The notes below the pieces were generated by a model. It did not search any database. It was not told the origin of the DNA and saw only the letters and a list, made by a program, of their open reading frames with translations. From assembly GCA_900548935.1 (NCBI GenBank), contig URMR01000128.1:1-5448 (forward strand): a stretch of 5,448 nt of DNA. Direction: 5' to 3'. The translations under genes were made by a program, and so were the position numbers. Shown piece after piece: positions 1 to 4,717 of the stretch (positions within the stretch are counted from its first letter, which is position 1; every line of letters starts with the position of its first letter). Origin of the DNA: an uncultured Collinsella sp. Lineage in GTDB: Bacteria; Actinomycetota; Coriobacteriia; Coriobacteriales; Coriobacteriaceae.

Positions 1-300
1 GTTTTCCTGGACACTCATCTGCAAAAAGATCCGCCGGCCCTCGGGCACCTGGGCCAGGCCCTTGCCCACCAGCTTGTCGGCGGGCGTATGGGTAATGTCC
101 TCGCCCATAAACTTGATGGAGCCGGTCTTAGAGCGCAGGAGGCCCGAGACGGTCTTGAGCGTCGTGGACTTACCGGCACCGTTCGCGCCGATCAGGGCCA
201 CGATCTCGCCCTCGTTAACGTTAAAGGAGATGTCCTTGATGGCGTGGATGGCGCCGTACCAGACGTTGATGTTGTAGACGGAAAGCATCAGCTCTGCCAT
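1..300 (-). CDS. livF: LivF, ATP-binding protein of branched-chain amino acid ABC importer (3' part outside window)
   Basis: This is the second nucleotide-binding subunit of the importer. On the inner face of the membrane it would pair with LivG and hydrolyse ATP to drive LivH/LivM. Only the first 100 codons are present; the reading frame is open to the left edge, which falls on a codon boundary. My translation begins MAELMLSVYNINVWYG. The Walker A motif GANGAGKS lies at residues 38-45, and the Q-loop region has Gln84 followed by VPEGRRIF (85-92), a stretch characteristic of LivF rather than LivG. The signature motif, Walker B and H-loop lie outside the window. The ATG at 300 directly follows the livG stop codon, and a ribosome binding site lies inside the last livG codons, so the start is well supported and translation is probably coupled. 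Family assignment is confident; the exact substrate cannot be read from this subunit. Confidence 0.95.
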   Translation of the reverse strand, partial: MAELMLSVYNINVWYGAIHAIKDISFNVNEGEIVALIGANGAGKSTTLKTVSGLLRSKTGSIKFMGEDITHTPADKLVGKGLAQVPEGRRIFLQMSVQEN

Positions 301-1161
301 TTAGTTCTCCCCCTTATCCTGCTTGCCCAGATACGCCTCGATAACGGCATCGTTATTCTGGATTTCCTCTGCCGTGCCCTTGGCGATGACCTTACCAAAG
401 TTGAGCACGCAGATGCCCTCGCAGATGTTCATAACGAGCGACATATCATGCTCGATAAGCATGATGGCAATGCCAAAGGTGTCGCGAATCTTGACGATGT
501 TCTCCATGAGCTCCGCGGTCTCGGACGGGTTCATGCCGGCGGCAGGCTCGTCGAGCAGCAGTAGCTTGGGGTTGGTGGCAAGCGCGCGGACGATCTCCAG
601 ACGGCGCTGAGCGCCGTAAGGCAACGATCCGGCCTGCTCGTTTGCCAGATGCTCCATATCAAAGATGGACAGCAGCTCCATGGCGCGCTCGTGAGCAGCC
701 TTCTCGTGCTTCCAATACGTCGGCAGGCGCAGCACGCCCTCAAAGCCGGAGTAGCGCTCCTGGTTGTGCAGGCCGACCTTAACGTTATCCTCCACCGTCA
801 TGGTGTTGAACAGACGAATGTTCTGGAAGGTACGGGCAATACCCATGCGATTGACCTGATAGACCGACTTGCCCGAGGTGTCCTCACCGTCGAGCAGGAT
901 GGTGCCGTGCGTGGGCTGATACACCTTGGTGAGCAGGTTGAAGACCGTGGTCTTACCGGCACCGTTGGGGCCGATCAGACCGGCGATCTCGGTCTTGCCG
1001 ATAGTCAGGCTAAAGTCGTCGACTGCCTTAAGGCCACCGAACTCGATGCCCAGGTGGATGCACTCGAGTGCCGGGCGCTCGCCCAGGTCGCGGTCGGGAA
1101 CGATGGCGCCAGAAGGATACGGGACCATCTTGCCCTTGTTGAACTCAAATTTACTGGGCAT
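301..1161 (-). CDS. livG: LivG, ATP-binding protein of branched-chain amino acid ABC importer
   Basis: This is an ABC ATPase of 286 residues, partner of LivF at the cytoplasmic side of the LivHM permease. It has Walker A GPNGAGKT (64-71), the Q-loop TFQNIRLF with Gln113, a signature LPYGAQRRLEI (180-190) in the variant form normal for LivG, Walker B LLLLDEP (200-206) with catalytic Glu205, and the H-loop His238 in LIEHDM. All catalytic elements are intact. The frame is open for 14 more codons to 1203, but I chose the ATG at 1161 because a near-perfect ribosome binding site lies seven bases upstream; the longer form would overlap livM by 53 bases without such a site. The gene overlaps the end of livM by 11 bases. 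Compared with E. coli LivG as I recall it, whose Walker A motif lies near residue 41, this protein carries roughly 20-25 extra N-terminal residues. Confidence 0.96.
   Translation of the reverse strand: MPSKFEFNKGKMVPYPSGAIVPDRDLGERPALECIHLGIEFGGLKAVDDFSLTIGKTEIAGLIGPNGAGKTTVFNLLTKVYQPTHGTILLDGEDTSGKSVYQVNRMGIARTFQNIRLFNTMTVEDNVKVGLHNQERYSGFEGVLRLPTYWKHEKAAHERAMELLSIFDMEHLANEQAGSLPYGAQRRLEIVRALATNPKLLLLDEPAAGMNPSETAELMENIVKIRDTFGIAIMLIEHDMSLVMNICEGICVLNFGKVIAKGTAEEIQNNDAVIEAYLGKQDKGEN
307..315 (-). promoter_or_regulatory. Ribosome binding site of livF, inside the livG coding end
   Basis: The minus strand reads AAGGGGGAG, six bases before the livF ATG. It is made from the last sense codons of livG (Lys-Gly-Glu-Asn), so ribosomes finishing livG pass over it. 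This supports the chosen livF start and suggests coupled translation. Confidence 0.75.
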
Positions 1162-2230
1162 CGGCTGCCACCTCCTTCTTGGAAGCAAAGCGATCCTTGA
1201 CACGACCGAAGAACGCCTTGAGCTGTGGGTTGTTGGTAAAGATCATGACCAAGATCAGCACGATGGCGTAGATGAGCATGCGGTAGTCCGAGAACTGACG
1301 GAGCAGCTCGGGAAGCACCGTGAGCAATGCCGCCGCGATGACGGAGCCGCGCATATTGCCCAGACCGCCCAGGACCACGAACACCAGGATGAGGATGGAC
1401 GTGTTGAAGTCGAACTTGGTGGCGGAGAGCTGCGAGAAGTTACCGCCGAAGAGAGCTCCGGCAGCACCGGCGAGGGCAGCGGAAACCACGAAGGCGATCA
1501 TGCGGTACTCGGTGACGGAGATGCCCACAGACTCGGCAGCGATCTTGTTGTCGCGCACGGCCATAATGGCACGGCCGGTGCGGCTGCGAACCAGGTTGAG
1601 CACGATCACGAGTGCGACCATGACCAGGATGGCACCGGCGAGGAAGGTCGAGTACGTCGACACACCCGAGGCACCCTGGGCGCCCTTGATGATGGCGGTG
1701 CCGTCCTCGAGCAGGTGCAGGTCATCGATCGTGGAGTTACCCGTGATGTTAAAGATCACATGCAGGCCGCGGGAATCGACGCCCACAATGAGGCAGGTGA
1801 CGATCTCCTTGATAATCTCGCCAAAGGCCAGCGTCACGATAGCCAGGTAATCGCCGCTCAGGCGCAGGACCGGGATGCCGATCAAGAAGCCCAAGATGGC
1901 AGCGGCGATAGCGCCGACCACAATGCTGATGATCAGGCGCATCGGGTCGGAGGGAACGGCGCTCTCCAGCGCGACAGCGGTAACGATGCCCGTATAGGCG
2001 CCGACGCTCATAAAGCCCGCGTGGCCCAGCGACAAGTCGCCCGCGATGCCGACGACGAGGTTAAGGGAAATGGCCATGACGATATAGGCCGTGATGGGAA
2101 CCAGCTGACCGGCGATCATACGCGGAATCATATGGTTAGACTGCATAAAGAACACGATGGCAAACGCCACAAGGCACATGGCGTACGTGACAAAGTCGTG
2201 ACGCGTCTGCTTGTCTTTAAGAAACTTCAT
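1151..2230 (-). CDS. livM: LivM, permease protein of branched-chain amino acid ABC importer
   Basis: This is an integral membrane subunit of 359 residues that forms the translocation channel with LivH. Many hydrophobic segments run through the protein. The family hallmark LSLGHAGFMSVGAYT is at residues 66-80, a cytoplasmic coupling loop GRAIMAVRDNKIAAESVGI at 219-237 is where an ATPase should dock, and VLGGLGNMRGS at 286-296 is the conserved glycine-rich motif. Residues about 152-190, between membrane segments, form a long polar loop (NITGNSTIDDLHLLEDGTAI) that looks longer than in the E. coli protein. The C-terminal tail after the last membrane segment is charged. I prefer the ATG at 2230, because AGGTGA lies five bases upstream; a GTG at 2239, directly after the livH stop, would add three residues and has a poorly spaced ribosome binding site. 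The end overlaps livG by 11 bases. Confidence 0.95.
   Translation of the reverse strand: MKFLKDKQTRHDFVTYAMCLVAFAIVFFMQSNHMIPRMIAGQLVPITAYIVMAISLNLVVGIAGDLSLGHAGFMSVGAYTGIVTAVALESAVPSDPMRLIISIVVGAIAAAILGFLIGIPVLRLSGDYLAIVTLAFGEIIKEIVTCLIVGVDSRGLHVIFNITGNSTIDDLHLLEDGTAIIKGAQGASGVSTYSTFLAGAILVMVALVIVLNLVRSRTGRAIMAVRDNKIAAESVGISVTEYRMIAFVVSAALAGAAGALFGGNFSQLSATKFDFNTSILILVFVVLGGLGNMRGSVIAAALLTVLPELLRQFSDYRMLIYAIVLILVMIFTNNPQLKAFFGRVKDRFASKKEVAADAQ
1169..1177 (-). promoter_or_regulatory. Strong ribosome binding site of livG, inside livM
   Basis: The minus strand reads AAGGAGGTG, an almost complete match to the 16S rRNA tail, seven bases before the livG ATG at 1161. It is embedded in the livM codons for Lys-Lys-Glu-Val near the LivM C-terminus. 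It decides the livG start against the upstream in-frame ATG at 1203. Confidence 0.88.
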
Positions 2231-2235
2231 AACGC

Positions 2236-2241
2236 TCACCT
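2236..2241 (-). promoter_or_regulatory. Ribosome binding site of livM, across the livH stop
   Basis: The minus strand reads AGGTGA, matching the 3' half of the consensus AGGAGGTGA, five bases before the ATG at 2230. It overlaps the livH stop codon (2240-2242) and also contains the alternative GTG start at 2239. The upstream AAGGTG in the last livH codons lies only three bases from that GTG, so the ATG start is preferred. Confidence 0.55.
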
Positions 2242-3121
2242 ACACCTTCTCGGGGACGTACTTGCCCAAGAGGCCGGCAGGCTTGACGAGCAGGACGATG
2301 ATCAAAACACCAAAGACGATGGAGTTGGCAAGACTCGTGGAAATGTAAGCCTGCGCCATCGCTTCGATGATGCCGATGAGAATGCCGCCGACAAAAGCGC
2401 CGGGGATGGAGCCGATGCCACCGAAGACAGCGGCGTCGAAGGCCTTGATGCCAGGCATAGCACCCGTCGTGGGCTGCAGCACCGGCGAGTAGGAGCACAG
2501 CAGCACGCCGGCGATGGCGGCAAGGGCGGAGCCGATGGCAAACGTCATCGAAATGGTGCGGTTGACGTTGATGCCCATGAGCTGAGCGGCAGCCTTGTCC
2601 TCGGACACGGCGCGCATGGCCTTGCCCATCTTGGTCTTACCTGTAAAGAACATCAGGCCGGCCATGATAACCAGGCAGGCGACGATGGTGACGAGCGAGA
2701 CGGCGCTTACGTTGAACTTGGCCAAGAACTCCGGCACCTGGAAGGTGACGAGCGAAGTGAAGTTCTTGGGCGTGGCGCCCCACAGAAGCTGCGCGGCGTT
2801 CTGCAGGAAGTAAGACACGCCGATAGCCGTGATCAGAACGGCCAGCGGACCTGCTTGGCGCAGCGGCTTATAGGCCAGGCCCTCAATGAGAACACCGAGA
2901 ACCGTGCAGGCCACGCAAGAGAGAACTACAGATGCCCAGCCCGGGAGGCCGAGATACGACGTGGCGCAGAACGAGACATAGGCACCGACCATGATGACAT
3001 CGCCGTGAGCGAAGTTCAGCATCTTGGCGATACCGTAGACCATGGTGTAGCCCAACGCGATGATGGCGTAGACGCTGCCCATGGACAGGCCGTTGACCAG
3101 GTATTGGATAAAGACCGTCAT
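2240..3121 (-). CDS. livH: LivH, permease protein of branched-chain amino acid ABC importer
   Basis: This is an integral membrane protein of 293 residues, the other half of the channel. It begins MTVFIQYLVNGLSMGSVYAI, typical of LivH, and has the hallmark LNFAHGDVIMVGAY at 35-48, the cytoplasmic coupling loop GKAMRAVSEDKAAAQLMGI at 166-184, and the glycine-rich motif FDAAVFGGIGSIPGAFVGG at 228-246. Most of the rest is hydrophobic, as expected for a multi-span membrane protein, and the length is close to the family's usual 290-310. The frame is open upstream to 3214, but those codons cover the intergenic hairpins. An ATG at 3130 has its ribosome binding site touching it, whereas the ATG at 3121 has one nine bases away and gives the usual family N-terminus, so I chose 3121. 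The gene follows livK after a 139-base gap and leads straight into livM. Confidence 0.95.
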   Translation of the reverse strand: MTVFIQYLVNGLSMGSVYAIIALGYTMVYGIAKMLNFAHGDVIMVGAYVSFCATSYLGLPGWASVVLSCVACTVLGVLIEGLAYKPLRQAGPLAVLITAIGVSYFLQNAAQLLWGATPKNFTSLVTFQVPEFLAKFNVSAVSLVTIVACLVIMAGLMFFTGKTKMGKAMRAVSEDKAAAQLMGINVNRTISMTFAIGSALAAIAGVLLCSYSPVLQPTTGAMPGIKAFDAAVFGGIGSIPGAFVGGILIGIIEAMAQAYISTSLANSIVFGVLIIVLLVKPAGLLGKYVPEKV

Positions 3122-3130
3122 GTTCCACAT

Positions 3131-3138
3131 CCCCCTTT
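3131..3138 (-). promoter_or_regulatory. Ribosome binding site of livH
   Basis: The minus strand reads AAAGGGGG, ending nine bases before the ATG at 3121 and immediately abutting the alternative ATG at 3130. The spacing favours the start at 3121. Confidence 0.65.
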
Positions 3139-3167
3139 CGAATAGGTTTCCAGTTAATGTATGAAAC

Positions 3168-3187
3168 AGGGACGTTACATCGTCCCT
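3168..3187 (-). other. Hairpin in the livK-livH gap (promoter-proximal to livH)
   Basis: This is a perfect 7-bp inverted repeat, AGGGACG/CGTCCCT, around a 6-base loop. On the transcribed strand it is followed by TGTTTCATAC, which is too poor in T for a classical intrinsic terminator. It lies about 30 bases upstream of the livH ribosome binding site, just downstream of a second hairpin. It may act as a weak attenuator or an RNA-end stabiliser; the function is inferred. Confidence 0.5.
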
Positions 3188-3197
3188 AGATACCAAG

Positions 3198-3229
3198 CAA
3201 GCAGGGAAGGCCAAAACCTCCCCTGCTTG
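3198..3229 (-). other. GC-rich hairpin downstream of livK, attenuator-like
   Basis: CAAGCAGGG (3198-3206) pairs with CCCTGCTTG (3221-3229). After one mismatch three more pairs follow (AGG with CCT), leaving a 6-base loop. It begins about 30 bases after the livK stop. On the transcribed strand the next bases are CTTGGTATCTAGGG, with no run of T, so full intrinsic termination is not expected. A hairpin between the binding-protein gene and the permease genes is a common way to protect the 3' end of the binding-protein message and let it exceed the membrane genes; that role is inferred here. Confidence 0.6.
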
Positions 3230-3260
3230 GGATCAAAACCGCTCTATGTAAGGCGGCCTA

Positions 3261-4448
3261 TTAGGCCTGTACGTACTTGCCGTCGGTAATGACGTACGCC
3301 GTCGGGTCCTTCTGGACCTGGCCCTTGTCGTTCCAGGAGAGCTTGCCAGTCAGACCGTCAACGGTAATGTTGCGCATAGCCTCGGGAAGCTTCTCGGCAA
3401 CCTCGGTCGGGTCGGCGTCGGCACCCAGGCCGGCTTCCTTGAGGGCCTCGACCACCGCATGCACGCCGTCGTAGGCGTCGGCGGCAAACTGGTCCGGAGT
3501 CTCGCCATACTTATCCTTGTAGGCGTTGACGAAGTCGGCATTCTTCTCGTCATCGGCGGAGAATGGGGTCATGAGCAGCAGACCCTCGGCCAGAGAGGTG
3601 TCGAAACCTTCCACGCCCAGGATACCGTCCATACCGTCGCAGCCCATCATCTTGACGTCGTAGCCCATGTCCTTGGCGTTCTTGAGCAGGACGGATGCGG
3701 GCGTGTAGTAGATCGGTGCAAAAATCATGGTGGCGCCGGCCTGCTTTGCCTTGGTCAGCTGGTTGGTAAAACTCGTAGCAGAGTCGTCCTTGAAGGTCTC
3801 CTCGTCGACAATCTCAAGCTTAGACTTAGCGGCCTGGGCCTTAAAAGAATCTGCGATGCCCGAAGAATAGGCGTCGCCGGAGTTATAGAACAGCACGAGC
3901 TTCTCGTTCGCATACTTCTGCGCCAGGAACTTGGCAGCGTTGACACCCTGGTTGGGGTCGGTAAAGCAAACCTGGAAGACGCAATCCTTGCCCTTGGTAA
4001 CGTCCTCGGAAGACGCGGACGGGGTGATCATGAACGTCTCGGGGTCGTTACCACACTCTGCGGCAACGGCAACCGACGCACCCGTGGTGGTCGGGCCGAC
4101 GAGGGCCTGCATGCCCCAGTCGAGCAGGGTGTTGAAGGCGTTGACGGCCTTCTCGCCATCGGCCTGGTCGTCCTCGGCCTTGCTGACAAGCGGCAGCTCC
4201 TTAGTCGAGAAATCCTTGCAGCCAAGCTCGACAGCCTGTGTAACGGACTTGCCGTAGGACGCGTTGGCGCCGGTCAGCGGGCCGATGGTGCCGATCTTAA
4301 ACGAAGCGTCGCCCGAAGCGGAACCACTGTCGCCGCCGTTGGAGGAGCAGCCAGCTAGAATGGACATCGCCCCCAGACCTGCTGCGCTCGCGATAACGCT
4401 CCTGCGATTCATAACAGGGTTCAATGACTTACCGGTGAGGCTCGACAT
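3261..4448 (-). CDS. livK: LivK-type branched-chain amino acid substrate-binding lipoprotein
   Basis: This is the extracellular capture subunit, 395 residues. The N-terminus is a lipoprotein signal: basic NRRS at 14-17, a hydrophobic stretch to 31, and the lipobox Leu31-Ala-Gly-Cys34, so Cys34 should be lipidated. A Ser/Gly/Asp-rich linker (35-49) leads to a type I periplasmic-binding fold (Peripla_BP_6). The fold starts FKIGTIGPLTGANASYG (50-66) and includes VGPTTTGAS (117-125) and the ligand-side ITPSASSEDVT (141-151), then FTDPNQG (162-168) and YNSGDAYSSG (188-197). Length is normal for the family plus linker. The ATG at 4448 has a strong ribosome binding site; an internal ATG at residue 13 has none. 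Leu, Ile and Val are the family's usual ligands, but related proteins bind other amino acids or amides, so specificity is open. A paralogue lies directly upstream. LivJ and LivK cannot be told apart here. Confidence 0.94.
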   Translation of the reverse strand: MSSLTGKSLNPVMNRRSVIASAAGLGAMSILAGCSSNGGDSGSASGDASFKIGTIGPLTGANASYGKSVTQAVELGCKDFSTKELPLVSKAEDDQADGEKAVNAFNTLLDWGMQALVGPTTTGASVAVAAECGNDPETFMITPSASSEDVTKGKDCVFQVCFTDPNQGVNAAKFLAQKYANEKLVLFYNSGDAYSSGIADSFKAQAAKSKLEIVDEETFKDDSATSFTNQLTKAKQAGATMIFAPIYYTPASVLLKNAKDMGYDVKMMGCDGMDGILGVEGFDTSLAEGLLLMTPFSADDEKNADFVNAYKDKYGETPDQFAADAYDGVHAVVEALKEAGLGADADPTEVAEKLPEAMRNITVDGLTGKLSWNDKGQVQKDPTAYVITDGKYVQA

Positions 4449-4452
4449 GCGG

Positions 4453-4462
4453 CTCTCCTCTC
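4453..4462 (-). promoter_or_regulatory. Ribosome binding site of livK
   Basis: The minus strand reads GAGAGGAGAG. Its AGGAG core (4455-4459) stands six bases before the ATG at 4448. This fixes the start at the first methionine, giving the signal peptide a 12-residue extension ahead of the second methionine. Confidence 0.82.
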
Positions 4463-4469
4463 AAATCTC

Positions 4470-4490
4470 GTCGGGTTTCGGTTACCCGAC
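4470..4490 (-). other. Perfect 7-bp hairpin just upstream of the livK ribosome binding site
   Basis: GTCGGGT (4470-4476) and ACCCGAC (4484-4490) form a perfect stem with a 7-base loop. It sits about eight bases upstream of the purine-rich ribosome binding site of livK, in what should be its mRNA leader. It may stabilise the 5' end or affect translation; no known riboswitch fold is recognised. Confidence 0.5.
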
Positions 4491-4501
4491 AGGCCATCCT
4501 T

Positions 4502-4515
4502 CGCCGTGTTCGGCG
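4502..4515 (-). other. Second small hairpin in the livK leader
   Basis: CGCCG (4502-4506) and CGGCG (4511-4515) form a 5-bp GC stem with a 4-base loop. It lies 11 bases from the neighbouring 7-bp hairpin, so the presumed leader would carry two stems in tandem. Taken alone it is weak evidence. Confidence 0.35.
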
Positions 4516-4609
4516 TTCGCAAAATAGTAGACGCTTTAGTTAAGGAAAGTGGCGATTATTTCAACTTTTCTTTGGATTTGTTCATTTATCCATAATTCTG
4601 CGTATTTCT

Positions 4610-4651
4610 ATTACTTTATGCAGTATTGCCACTTTATTATGTAAAAGTAAT
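4610..4651. repeat. Inverted repeat in the AT-rich gap, possible operator
   Basis: ATTACTTT (4610-4617) and its exact reverse complement AAAGTAAT (4644-4651) flank 26 bases. It lies upstream of livK, where a regulator could bind. Eight-base matches can arise by chance in AT-rich DNA, so an operator role is only a suggestion. Confidence 0.3.
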
Positions 4652-4681
4652 GTTTCTGTTCTGTTACAAGCGTCCTTGCCC

Positions 4682-4716
4682 TGCATAAAACGGCCCCACC
4701 GGTCTCGTTATATGCA
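4682..4716 (-). other. Inverted repeat directly after the upstream binding-protein gene
   Basis: TGCATAAAACG (4682-4692) and CGTTATATGCA (4706-4716) pair at 10 of 11 positions around a 13-base loop. It begins one base past the stop codon of the upstream binding-protein gene. The transcribed strand continues GGGCAAGG with no T run, so it does not look like a classical terminator. It may protect the 3' end of that message or form a weak terminator. Confidence 0.45.
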
Positions 4717-4717
4717 C

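Larger units (their letters stand above)
4449..4717 (-). promoter_or_regulatory. AT-rich gap with the 5' leader and probable promoter of livK
   Basis: The 269 bases between the two binding-protein genes change sharply in composition. About 4520-4665 is AT-rich against GC-rich coding DNA on both sides, and the part nearest livK (4449-4516) is GC-rich with two hairpins. This is where a livK promoter and regulator sites would be expected. I see a TTGAAA box on the minus strand (4559-4564) but no convincing -10 hexamer at the right spacing, so no promoter is assigned. No open reading frame with a ribosome binding site was seen in the gap. Confidence 0.5.

Noticed and set aside
2687..2757. Repeated GGTGACGAGCGA 59 bases apart within livH
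   Set aside because: Both copies encode Ser-Leu-Val-Thr in the same frame with the same codons; chance codon reuse is enough to explain it.
926..3145. Plus-strand open frame of 739 codons opposite livG, livM and livH
   Set aside because: It is antisense to three intact genes with clear family motifs. Its product is full of Asp, His, Gly and Gln with no domain, as expected when a frame mirrors GC-rich codons. No ribosome binding site or homology was recognised.
3122..3214. Upstream extension of the livH frame to 3214
   Set aside because: The added residues would be encoded by the intergenic hairpins, are not typical of LivH, and the ribosome binding site lies just before the start at 3121.
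3255..3267. Short GGCCT/AGGCC inverted repeat around the livK stop
   Set aside because: Five pairs with a 3-base loop, partly made of coding sequence and without a T run; too weak to call.
3459..4358. Plus-strand open frame of 299 codons opposite livK
   Set aside because: It shadows livK on the other strand, has no recognisable motif and has no supporting start signal.
4429..4497. Possible 22-codon leader peptide starting at ATG 4497 (minus strand) and overlapping the livK start
   Set aside because: It has only an AAGG touching the ATG as a ribosome binding site and no run of Leu, Ile or Val codons, so an attenuation peptide is not supported.
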